In this document: positions 1 to 9,247 of the stretch, piece after piece
How positions within the stretch are numbered: the stretch's first letter is position 1
How the letters are laid out: each line of letters opens with the position of its first letter
Assembly: GCA_022496205.1 (NCBI GenBank)
Contig: WTXD01000365.1
Span: 1-11,150, forward strand
DNA from: Gloeopeniophorella convolvens
Lineage: Eukaryota > Basidiomycota > Agaricomycetes > Russulales
Direction: 5' to 3'
DNA length: 11,150 nt
Translations under genes and position numbers: made by a program
Notes under the pieces: generated by a model
The model's database searches: none
Told to the model about the DNA's origin: nothing
The model's input: the letters and a program-made list of their open reading frames with translations, nothing else

Positions 1-909
1 CCTGCAGGTTGTTCTTGAAAACGGTTCCCATCAGCGTCATTCCCTTGACCCCATGGCGCATTTATCGACGGGTCGGCATAATCTGAATAGGGCGAGTCGC
101 AAGTGTCATTTCAGGGATCCGCGTTGGAAATAGAGAACCCTACAATCCTGCCCCGGGAGCGACGGGTCTCCTGTTGCATGCGGAATGTATGCCGGTGGAG
201 ATACCACGGGCGAAGGAGGGAATTGGTGCAGTCTCTGGTGGTGTCCGAGAGTGGAACCATATTCCTCAAGGTCCGTGGAGGCCGACTCCGCGAACTGGGC
301 AGTGGATGCTCGCGCGAGCTGCTGGGGAGTCAAGGCTGGTGCTATACAAGAGTTAGTCAAGCTAAATGCTATCTAGCTTGGGAGACGCACACGTATAGCG
401 GGTTGCTTCGTGGGTACTTTCTGTCCTATTGGGATAGGGAGAAGCCATTGAGACTGGCACAGACTCCGACTTGCCGGGTTGCTGGCCTGAGAGGTACGGG
501 TACGAAACTTTGGCGAGCGGCGCACGCATCACACCATCACGGTATATAGAGTAGAACCGAAAAACTCACCGCCTCTGCCATGGTCTGAGGGGACAGGATT
601 CGCAGGTGAACCCTGCGCACCGCCCCAAGTGTGGCTGATGGAAGGATACTCGCTCATGGAGGTGCTGTGGAAGTGGGTGGTGGCGGTGGCAGGATACGCC
701 ATGTACTGACCTGAGCGGGGCTCGTGAGTTCATAAGATAGGATAAGTCTCGATCCACATCGAGGGCGCCGTGGGTGCTCTCGTGGTTTCGAAGTCCTTCG
801 CCTGCGCCCGTATACAAACACAGCTTGCGCCCACCGCGCCGCACTGAGAGCGGGCGTTAGGGCCCGCCGAGACCGCCCGGGATGTCTGTTATTATGTAAA
901 CTGTAACAT

Positions 910-927
910 GCATGTGATGCATGTGAT
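910..927. repeat. Two tandem copies of GCATGTGAT
   Basis: The 9-bp word GCATGTGAT is repeated back to back, and ATGCAT palindromes sit at the left end and at the junction. No gene is near enough to assign a role. Confidence 0.5.
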
Positions 928-1706
928 CTAGAACCTCGGCAATGCACGAGAGATGCAACTCGAGAAGGGCCAGCCGCGGCGGTATATATGTGCCTTTGCT
1001 TGCCTCGGCGTTGTTAGTTGTTTCATGTGTGTATGTAGTACTCAGCACAAGCCGTGAATTTCAGTTTTCAGTCATCGTACATACAACCCAACCGCGATCT
1101 GGTGAGTATGTTTTGGCCCACTGACCTGAGAGGTGTCAGGTATCATTGCGACTCTTCCGCTACCCGCTCTGGCATGACGATTGTATCATCACATGGGGGA
1201 ACTTATGCCGCCAGCTCGTTCCCAGTCCCAATACTCATGCCACATAGATCTCGGGAACCAGAAGCACTGTGCTCAAACAGGGTCAACTAGAGGGTTGGTT
1301 GTGCGCAACGTCAGCGCTCAGCGTCAGGGTTGTCTGGCAAAGAGGAGCTCCCCATCGGGTCACGAAGAAGCCCGGATTCTTGTTTATATATACCGTGTCC
1401 GCGCAAGTCGGAGTTCCACCGATCATCTGCATGCACAATCATGCCAGACCATGCCGCGGCGTGTCTTGCCTGATTCGGAGGGTGCACAACCTCGGATACC
1501 CGCTCAGCCGGGAGCGTGCCCCTAATATGAAGTAATCAACCAGTATACATGGCTTGCGTCCTCGAGGCCTCGGGCTCAAACTTAAGCTCAATTCTGGCAC
1601 CGACGAGACCACGACTTCAGGGCAAGCGCGCGATCGCAGTCATGCGGCGAGTCCAGCCAACCTGAGTCGGGAGCTACGCGGGAATGCCACGAGTGGTGTG
1701 CTCTAG

Positions 1707-1722
1707 CGCGTCGCGCGACGCG
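1707..1722. repeat. Perfect 16-bp CpG palindrome
   Basis: The 16 bases from 1707 to 1722 (CGCGTCGC/GCGACGCG) are exactly self-complementary, and the right end overlaps an ACGCGT word (1718-1723). It lies in a CpG-rich block (about 1600-1760) without a supported gene. Confidence 0.5.
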
Positions 1723-2113
1723 TCGGATCGAACACGTCCATCGAGCACGTCTCGGCTACCTGCTCACGGAAGCGTTTGAAGACGTCCGCCTGGAAAAGGG
1801 TTATTACTGGGTGTGGCCATTGATTCGGGTGCTGCATGGCCCAATATCAACAGTTCCTGCCAGTGCTCTCTTCACGCACACTTTGGAGGATACTCGAAAC
1901 AACGTACGAATTAACTATGTCTGCCACACAACAATCACAAGGAGAATACCCCTAGAGACGAGAATAATCCGCGCTTCTAGGTGTGGACGACGATGGTCTC
2001 CGCAGAGTACCCTTGGCTCCCACATCGGGGACCCTGTGATGATTCCGCATCCAACGGGGAGAAGTTGGTGAACCGTGCGTAGACCGGGAAAGCGAAGTGA
2101 TGCCATCCGCGCT

Positions 2114-4722
2114 CTACGCCGCAGCCAACAGGGTGCGCCACGGTTGACCGCCGACCTCTCCCAGCACGCGTTCAGCTTCCGTTTGCTCCAGGTTGAGTAC
2201 GATACGTCGTGCGCCACGCGCCTCGGACAGAACGACACGAGCGGCGAGCAATGCGTCGAGCACGCCTTCGAGCTCGCGTGCCACAGGCGCGCGGTCCGCA
2301 AGTGATCCACAATACAGATGGTGCTGGTGTTGCAAGTCTGCCCACGGGATTTCGTCGACCCCTGTACGGCGCACACATTTGAGCAGAGCAGCAAGTAGTA
2401 CTCGTTCGTGCAAGGAGAGCGAGCGTAAAAGCGCAGCCGTGGGTGAGTTTTGCAGTTCGCGAATGACGTCCTTGACGTCGTCAGTTCGTGCTGCGCGTCG
2501 CCGCGGTTGCACGAGCTCTACGGTGCGCCTAGACGCGAATCAGTCTTGATCGATGGGTATCGTGTGGGGGGACGCGCCTGCAGATATCGAGCACGCGTCG
2601 AGCATCGCCGGATATACTAGACACCTTCATCGCGGCAAATTTCACTGCGTCCGCCGACAGCACATCGCTCTTGTCTCCTAGTCGTGCTCGTACGATCTGC
2701 TCTAATTGCGGTGTTGTATACGGTTGGAAATTGATCCTCACCATACCTTTCAAAGGCGTCAATACATCTACGACAGGATATTCCTAGCAACTGACCCAAG
2801 CGTGATCGAACACGGCCAGACATGACGCGCTCTGGAAGGTCCATAGTATTCGCCACCGCAAGGACAACCAACCTCGCGCCAGAAAGCGTCGGCCAGTTGA
2901 AGAAATTATAGACCACATCTTGTTTGGCGGTCATCAGTTGGTCAAGCTCGTCCATCAGTACAACACTGCGTGCGTAGTGAGCGAAAGTCTCAGATAACCG
3001 AGGAAACCTACCAAGCATGGGCTCCTGGACCTGCTTGCCGAGAGGAGCCAAAGTGCTTTGATAGGTTCTTGAGGGCCTCTTTCGCGCTAAGATGCATGTG
3101 CCCGTCGGTAGCCACATTATGACCAGAAACTGCTTCCCACAGTATGCCGTACGCCGCGTTTGGCTCGGGTATCCGTAACCCGTTGATCTCAACGTAGGTA
3201 AATGGGTTCGTTTCCTAAGCAATCCAAGTGTCACCATACCCTGCCTCATAGTGAAATACAGAGGAGCATACATTATGTTCTGCCATGCGCTTCAGCTCTC
3301 TGACCACAGCGTGGACTGTGGCAGTCTTTCCCGTCCCCGGTACCCCCGAGATATCTGTGAAGGGAAAATCAGCGATATGTGGTTAGGCATGAGCGGAGGG
3401 CGTGAGCTATGGCGTACATATGCACCCGCCGCTGCCTTCCTCAAGGAGCTCTTCTACGGCGCGCATCACCCGTGCGTACTCCTCGGTACGACAAGGGAGC
3501 GTCTCTGGCCGCACACCGACGTGCAGCGCATGCATTGCGCGCAACCACGAGTCTTTCTCCGTCGAAACCTCGCCAAGTGAGAACGCACCAGCCATTTCCG
3601 GCGGCGGGGCACGTAAGGCTGGTCGACGAGCTCGCGCGCGGAGCGCACGCTTGGAGTGAGGCGTTGGTGCTGCAGGAGCAGAAGCAATACGCTTGCGCCG
3701 TGGAGTCGCGGGAGTGGATGTGATGGACTCAACACGTTTGCGTTTCCTTGAGGGTGTGCGGGGCGTCGTGTTCAGGCGGACTTCGCCATCGAGCTCATCC
3801 AGAAGCAGGGCCCGAGTAACAGATTCCACGTCAGACAGTTCGTCTCGAGGCTGGTCCTTGTGTTCATCGTCGCTACCTGCGGTAGATGCAGTAGAATCTG
3901 TCCCGACGTCTTTGTCTTTCCGTTTCGTCATCGGCGTCCGGGTTGGGGTTGACGGTTCAACTGTGACTGTCCAAGAAATGTCTGATCCCCATTCTAACCC
4001 TGCATTACCAGCACGCTCCATAGCCCTCGCCTTGTGTGCAGGCCAGTCAAGCTCGTAGTACAGCCCTCGTCGAGAGTCTATTGCATGTCTGCAAAAGAGT
4101 GCTCCCGTCGAGGTGACAGAGGGCCCTCTGTATCGTGAAGACGCAGGCTTGTCGTGTTCCACAGGGTGTGACGACACAATGCAATGTGCGAGGATTGCCG
4201 AGAGCTTAATAACTGACGTGGCGTCCAGAGATAGATATATCTCATTCTGAGAAGTAAACAGAGTTGGTCATATTGCTTCAAAGTGTAAATATAGCTCACC
4301 TCCAAGTGTTTCCGTTTGGCACGTAATTGCGCAAGCTCACTGGGGCGGAGAAACCAGTGCACCTTTGCGAGCATCTGCGAATCTGTCACGGGCCTTGAAA
4401 TCTCCCAGAGGGCAGTTATGATGCCCACACTCGGCCTTGTAAGGTGAGTGGACAGGAGAACCGTGTTTCCGACCGAAAACGTTTCAGTCGACGTCTTGTC
4501 GTTAAGTGCGACGCGCGAGCGGCGTACAAAACTCGTGTAGAAGGTAGTCGTCGCATCTTCGGGTAACTCTTCGTCGTCGATAAAGTCCGCCTGAGAGGAA
4601 TTGCGGGTGAATAAAGGAGACGACGACCACCTGTCGTCGTGCGCCTGGTGAGAGGGGTTGGTAAGAACAGTCGGTTGATGGCGTTTGGACCGTCGCGGTG
4701 TTTGCATTGTTTCTAAAGCCAT
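2114..4722 (-). CDS. ORC1: Origin recognition complex subunit 1 (ORC1), seven exons
   Basis: ORC1 is the ATPase subunit of the origin recognition complex, which binds origins in the nucleus and helps load MCM. Exons: 4722-4300, 4246-3418, 3354-3272, 3214-3012, 2965-2796, 2746-2578, 2528-2114; sum 2292 nt, 763 residues and stop. Domains in order: basic N-terminus; BAH domain about residues 82-200; charged linker with NLS-like KRKR and RRKR; AAA+ from about 375 with Walker A GVPGTGKT (421-428), Walker B LMDELDQL (D518, E519), the ORC1-type VYNFFNWP, sensor 1 N552, and GDARR (616-620) near sensor 2; winged helix about 650-763. BAH plus VYNFFNWP separates it from Cdc6. Introns are 46-63 bp with GT-AG ends, except intron 6, best read as GC-AG. 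The first ATG has a weak context; the ATG at 4707 (M6) has A at -3 and may be the real start. No frame break was seen. Confidence 0.95.
2529..2577 (-). other. ORC1 intron 6, probable GC-AG intron (49 bp)
   Basis: On the minus strand the upstream exon ends ...ATC TGC AG and the intron opens GCGCGTCC and ends CGTCTAG. This splice gives [11 protein letters not shown] in frame and makes the whole ORC1 coding length divisible by three. A GT donor lies four bases inside (2573), but with the same acceptor it breaks the frame. It could pair with a poorer GAG acceptor at 2516, which stays in frame but loses three residues including the acidic one that follows CRR in ORC1 proteins. A C-for-T error at the donor would also give this pattern. 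Confidence 0.7.
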
Positions 4723-4783
4723 ACGAGCGCAATATGGGCGACTCTGTTACTAGAAAGCTTGTCTTTCAGTGGATTGTAGAGGG

Positions 4784-4896
4784 GTGAACGCGGCGGCGTG
4801 AACGCGAGAGTGTACCGGAATCGGACCGTGACTCTGCAACGCGTCGGTCAGTGCGCGTCGGTCACAAACAAGGCGCGGCGCGTCACATCCACGTGC
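4784..4896. promoter_or_regulatory. MCB-like (ACGCG) cluster upstream of ORC1
   Basis: This block lies 62-174 bp upstream of the ORC1 ATG. It contains GTGAACGCG twice (4784-4792 and 4798-4806, 14 bp apart), a perfect ACGCGT (4839-4844), further GCGCGTC words (about 4853-4881) and an E-box CACGTG (about 4891). ACGCGT is the core of the MCB element bound by fungal MBF at G1/S, and the block is denser in CGCG words than the sequence around it. ACGCGT also occurs by chance elsewhere in this CpG-containing window (for example in the ORC1 winged-helix exon), so function is an inference. Confidence 0.4.
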
Positions 4897-5968
4897 TCAG
4901 CCAGCCACTCGGACGTTGCCACATTCGTCGGAGGCTGGACCGCTACGGTTGCCAGTCACTGGCACGATCGATGAGCGTCGTCCACTGACACCATCGTCTG
5001 CTACTATATACATAGTGATGCTGCCTCTTAGCTCAGTAGCTGAGGTCTTCATGACAGCTAGTAACAAGCGACCCAAGAGTTACCCTTACTGGTAAGTCAG
5101 TAGTACATAGCATATGTACGTAGGATTATCCACGCTCGGAGCGGGACACTCCATCCCATTCCGGCGGCTACGACCTTGATCCATGGCTGGTCCATGTCTG
5201 CGGTGCTTCCGGCGATGGCGCGGGCTCCTGAGAGACATGGAATCGTGGACATGATCACCGAGGACTCCTGCTGCGACTTGGACGCTGTCGGCCAAACGAA
5301 CTGTGAGATCCTCGAGCCTCGACTCATACACGATACATCTGATGCATCGAGGTCTAGGCTGCAAATGTCGTTCAGGATGACCTTCAGTTGGTGAATTTGG
5401 GACCTGGGGTCTTCATCGAACCGGCGCAACAAGTAGTGTCCCGGAGAGAAGATACCCAGCAAAGCCGACGTATAGTGAACTCTTAGAGTGGTCATGACCG
5501 ACGCAGGCATTTAACACAACGGGTTGACGGAACGAAGACGGCATGCGGTCCTTGTGTAGAGGCTTCGAAACGAGCGCTGCAGCCTCACGGTGTTGAGCCC
5601 ACAGGGTATCGGACGGCGTGACTTCACGCGTATATGATGGCATCAGTATGACGGCTGTTATCGAGGAATATTATTCGCCGCTGGGTCGCGGGTCCCAGCA
5701 TGCTGCCACAGTGGCGGGTCGAACTCCGGCGGGTGCCGACAGTCTTGGCCCATCCCGATTTGGTAACTGCTCACTGTGCAGTCGTTACTCCTGGGTTGCA
5801 GCACTCGTTACTTGTGGCTGCTGAGACTATCACTCCTAAATCCTAGTACATATACTAAGAATGATTATTACACCTCACCCCATAAAATCCGAGTGCCCTT
5901 CCAGAAACGAGCATTGTTCTTCTGAATCTCAAGTTGCGCTCAGTCCCAATTGAATGTGCGACACGTGA

Positions 5969-6003
5969 CCGGTAACCGGTATCCGGTCGCCGGTTATCGG
6001 GTT
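5969..6003. repeat. Tandem 7-bp repeat (CCGGTNN), four perfect cores plus one degenerate
   Basis: Four consecutive heptads share CCGGT followed by AA, AT, CG and TA (5969-5996); a fifth degenerate copy, TCGGGTT, follows. ACCGGT is self-complementary, so the array also reads as overlapping palindromes. It is preceded by an E-box-like CACGTG at 5963-5968. It could be a clustered protein-binding site or the end of a small transposon; I did not find an inverted partner in the window. Confidence 0.6.
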
Positions 6004-6983
6004 GTGCGAAGTGAAAGCCTGGCAAAGCTGGTCACATGATCTGGACTAAGGAGTTACGACTGAACTGTGTGCCGCTGTGTGCTACGGTGAAGGCAGGGCT
6101 TTATTTTCCGATACCCAGGCAGACTTTGCAAGCAAAGCCATGACCATACTTAGGTAGTTCCGGGAGCCAAACATATAAAGTTTGATATGAAGCAGCAAAA
6201 TAAAAATATGTATAGAGTAAGGCATCAAAAGTGTGAGAGAGTTGCAAAAAAGTGATGAGTCGAAGTCGGTCAAGGCTCGCTTGGTGCGACCCAGGACTGC
6301 GGACCGGCACAAAAGTGCGACTAAAACGATTTTCCTACAATATCCCTGTCATACATCAGCGTCACAAGCTCGACTGTAGAACCTGGTCAGAGAAAGCCTG
6401 AACATGAGTGTTACCAGAGCAAGCAGTGAACGTCACAAGCAGCAGAAGAAATGGACTCTGAGCTTAGTTCCAAGGAAGGACTAAAACAGTCTCTATTCTG
6501 CACCGGCAGTGGGTGAGTCGCCGCTTGTGAATGACCATCCGTTGGCAGTGTCAATATGCTAATGCACGGATTACATATATATGTGCTACACGGACACCAC
6601 GGAGAACAAGATTGCTGTGAAGACGCTTTTGGACCCGACTGCTAGAACTTCGGGTCCCAGGGTAACGAGGACTGCTTTGAATTATTATTGAAGGTAAGAC
6701 CGAAACATCGTCCGAAAGGACTTCTCGCACACATACGCGCAAGACAGGAACCAAAGTCCCGGTCGCCCTCCATGGACACTTCGCAGCTCATTGGTACAGC
6801 CAGGAATCAAGGCGCTGTTACTGTTACAGGTAATACGACAGGATACCTAAGATAGACCGAGAAAGGCCGACGTAAATCGACCTAGTCAGCATCCGCTTCC
6901 GCAAGAAGACCGTCCTGGTCTAGCAACATATCGGCGTACATCTATAAATCAACACCGTCAACGAACGATGTCCACAGGTGAGG

Positions 6984-8180
6984 TCAAAGAGAGCTTACAG
7001 AAGCGTCCACGTCATTTGCAACTACAGCCGCCTTCTGCACCGGCTTCTTGCCGAGGCGCGCTCGTAGCGCATCCCAATCCGGCTCCTGCACCTCTGGAAG
7101 AGAAGTGCCACCTACCGCGAGGGCGTCTGCACCTTCGTTTCCGAGTTCGCCAGCGTGTCCGCGCACATACTCTAACCTCACGGACTGGCCAGATTGCTCC
7201 CGGGCGTGTAGTAGCGCGTCCAAGTACATGACAAGCTCGACATTCTTAACAGCTGTGCCTTTCGAGCTGACAAAGTTGGTGCGACGCCACTTCGGGAGCC
7301 ATTCTGTGACACCTGAGAGGCGTGTCAGGCGATGTAACAGGAATGCAAGACGAGCGAATACATTTGATAGAATATTGGGAATCAGATTTGATGACAAGCG
7401 GCAATTGTGTCGTCGGCGTCGTCTCAAGCGCACGAATAATTGCCTGAGGGGCTGTGTCAATGTTGACCGAAATCGAAGCGATCTAACGCACAATGAGCTC
7501 CGCGCGGTTGTTTGTTTGGGCGCCTGGACATCGTTCGCAGAGATTACTAGCTACGGTGAGCACACGCGACACAACATTCGCTCTTTGAGGAAACGTACCG
7601 TGTGTCGTTATTGCCCCACCATACGCCGACACCGGCAATAGACCCTGAGCGCCCGTTGCCCGAGCACGCCCCGTCAGTGTAAACAACGAGGCCAGGAGTC
7701 CCGGCCAAGGGTGATGGATTGCCTTGTTTTAGCGCTACAGAAGTGGACTGGGTCGAGCTAGACGAGCTTCTGACGGGCTGCGATGCGGATCCACGTTCGG
7801 AGACGGACACACGCTCAACACCCGATGACGACGAAGAGGCGGCTAAGGCCTTCACTGATTGAGATACCGAGGGAACAGTCTGTAGATCCAGTGATATTGC
7901 ATTTGCGGGTTTGAACTTTGGCTTCTTTGAGTACGGTGCATTGCGCTGCGTTGTGCTGGGATCCAACCGGTTCACCTCGCCTCCCAACCAAGCCTCAGCG
8001 TCCTCCAGAGTGGTCAGCTTTTTGTAAACAGCGCATGGGTATCTTCCACTTGCTCGCGACAATCATCCCTAGCCATGCGCTTCAGGGTGTGCAGCAATAA
8101 TAAAGATCGCCCGTCTCACCACGTGTATAGATGCCGGGCCGTTTACCAACTCGCACGGCATAGAATCCAGCCTTGGGCAT
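6984..8180 (-). CDS. Ribonuclease H1, five exons, hybrid-binding domain frame-disrupted
   Basis: RNase H1 cleaves the RNA strand of RNA-DNA hybrids. Exons: 8180-8120, 8068-7599, 7546-7492, 7443-7362, 7312-6984; introns 48-52 bp, all GT-AG. The N-terminus is a hybrid-binding domain (FYAVRVGKRPGIYT, then DDCREQVE, then YPCAVYKKLTTLEDAEAWL). A Ser-rich linker follows, then the catalytic domain. The four metal-binding acids are visible: D in YTDGACSGNG, E in NNRAELIAII, D in IKSDSQYS, D in GNEGADALA; the loop histidine is in GHAGELGNEG. No mitochondrial presequence is evident, which suggests a nuclear form. As written, one base is missing near the exon 1 donor (8120-8127) and one in the GAAGA run (8042-8047). 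A splice from the 8119 donor to an AG at 8053 skips both and leaves a 326-residue frame lacking part of the hybrid-binding domain. The catalytic part is intact. Confidence 0.92.
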
Positions 8181-8449
8181 GATAGCTGAGTACGGGCGAG
8201 ATCCAACGCGCACTGGAGTAACGCAAAGCGTTAAGTTGGAGCTTCAGACAGTGGACTCGGGGACGGGGGATCAGAAGACGAGAACGATGGGGTAGAATTA
8301 TGCGGGAGTCACCACAATATGAACGCGCCTTGGCCACGGCCAACATTCGCGTCAGCAATATGTGTCCGGACTCCAGCTGGCTGCTCCCAATGCTGGCCAC
8401 CGGCCATCGCCGGCGGTCCGAGGAAGTGGTCGGGCTGCCCCTGGCTTCG

Positions 8450-8652
8450 GGTTAGGGCTCCGCCGACCTTCCCTCCGACACACCGGACCTCCGACGAGCC
8501 ATTTGCGCTCTCGCCTCACTCCCGACCAGACCTTTCTGCTCTCAGTTCTGGCCTCTTTCTGTCATCTTACACCACCAGATCACTAGCCTCTGTTCATTTT
8601 CGCCCTGCGGCCAACAGAATTAGCGTTCTCTGTACTTTCTTTTCCCAGTAAC
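8450..8652 (+). promoter_or_regulatory. Long pyrimidine-rich tract in the divergent intergenic region
   Basis: On the plus strand this stretch is C/T-rich for about 200 bases and ends TTTCTTTTCCCAG (about 8637-8649), which resembles a polypyrimidine tract with a 3' splice site. It lies about 600 bp upstream of the epimerase ATG. It could be an upstream promoter, a 5' UTR intron end, or the start of an unannotated transcript. An open frame across it (8319-8651) has skewed composition and no recognisable domain. Confidence 0.3.
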
Positions 8653-9182
8653 CCAGCTGCCTCCACAAGCCGAAGCCCTGAGAACCACTGAGGCGATTCG
8701 GGAGGTATGCTCAATGCTTCGAATCATGGTATCTTTACAATTGACAGATATCCCGTCCCAGGAGCGACTTCTTCCTCACGGTGAACTATCTTTGGCCTTC
8801 CAGTGATGAACCAGGCCGGCCCGCAAACGTGAGGACCGCTGCCTTATCGCATCCTACCGGCGGAGAAAACCAACGCCCCACGGCGTCATAGATCGTACCT
8901 TACGTGTAGCTCACAAATATCGACGCTTGGGCTGCTGCCTTGGCAATCCAGAGCGATTCTACGATGGGCTTGCAAGCGGTGGTCCGCTGAACCTGGCCGC
9001 CGGAGGCAGAGTAAGATACGGACTCTACATGTCACGACCACAGGTCGGTGGCCCTCACGGGCAATTCTGTTCTACCGGGATGTCATTATCTGCTCGGACA
9101 ATACTACGGTCACCAGGGTGTTGTGATTTGTGAGCGATTCCGCAGATAAGCCGCCATATCGCATCACATGATACCTTGAAAT

Positions 9183-9247
9183 GCCTCTTCATAGCTCTCC
9201 ATCCGTCCCCTCCTTCACTGCCTTTCTCCAAGTGCCAGTTCACCCCA
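9183..9247 (+). promoter_or_regulatory. Pyrimidine-rich leader of the epimerase gene
   Basis: The bases just before the epimerase ATG are strongly C/T-rich on the coding strand (runs such as CCGTCCCCTCCTTCACTGCC) and end in CACCCCA before ATG. CT-rich tracts near transcription starts are common in filamentous fungi, so this is likely 5' UTR or core promoter. No TATA box is obvious here. Confidence 0.4.

Larger units (their letters stand above)
1..2113. other. No supported gene
   Basis: I see no conserved domain on either strand. Open frames of 60-160 codons occur (for example plus 103-549 and an ATG-less plus frame from about 1577 to 2071), but they overlap one another on both strands at about the size expected by chance. 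The segment holds the two small repeats listed separately. It may be the 3' intergenic region of ORC1, or contain a fast-evolving gene I cannot recognise. A gene could enter from the left edge, but open frames there exist on both strands and none is convincing. Confidence 0.6.
4723..6983. other. Intergenic stretch without a confident gene
   Basis: The first 200 bases are the probable ORC1 promoter. From 5097 to 5643 two overlapping minus-strand open frames (137 and 76 residues) have no recognisable domain and no clear splice model joining them. About 6100-6300 is more AT-rich than its surroundings and carries no coding signal I can see. The CCGGTNN array lies at 5969-6003. A degraded transposon is possible but no transposase motif or terminal repeat pair is visible. 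Confidence 0.55.
8181..9247. other. Divergent intergenic region between RNase H1 and the epimerase
   Basis: The RNase H1 ATG (8180, minus) and the epimerase ATG (9248, plus) face away from each other across 1067 bp. The RNase H1 start has A at -3. The region holds two pyrimidine-rich tracts on the plus strand and short open frames (such as 8927-9133, 68 residues) with no known domain. It must contain both promoters, and has room for a small unrecognised transcript. Confidence 0.6.

Noticed and set aside
1..100. Minus-strand frames open to the left edge (one reads YADPSINAPWGQG, another GVKGMTLMGTVF)
   Set aside because: Competing frames on both strands are open at the edge, and there is too little sequence to choose.
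1703..1789. Exon-like minus segment: acceptor CCTTTTCCAG then a 28-codon frame beginning ADVFKRFREQV and a stop
   Set aside because: There is little room for upstream exons before the ORC1 stop at 2114, no upstream exon is visible, and the plus strand is also open here.
1577..2071. Plus-strand frame open for about 164 codons
   Set aside because: No ATG before 1811, no known domain, and about one such frame is expected by chance in a window of this size.
3693..4058. Plus-strand open frame of 121 residues
   Set aside because: It is the antisense shadow of the ORC1 linker exon.
5022..5090. tRNA-like start with an A-box-like TAGCTCAGTAGC and a CAT triplet at anticodon distance
   Set aside because: No B-box (GGTTCRANNC) follows at the right distance and the acceptor arms do not pair.
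5097..5643. Two overlapping minus-strand open frames of 137 and 76 residues
   Set aside because: No recognisable domain, no convincing splice sites joining them, and a length expected by chance in this window.
7313..7361. Apparent gap in the RNase H1 catalytic domain between YSIK and EWLPKW
   Set aside because: It is a 49-bp GT-AG intron; splicing gives YSIKCVTEWLPKW in frame.
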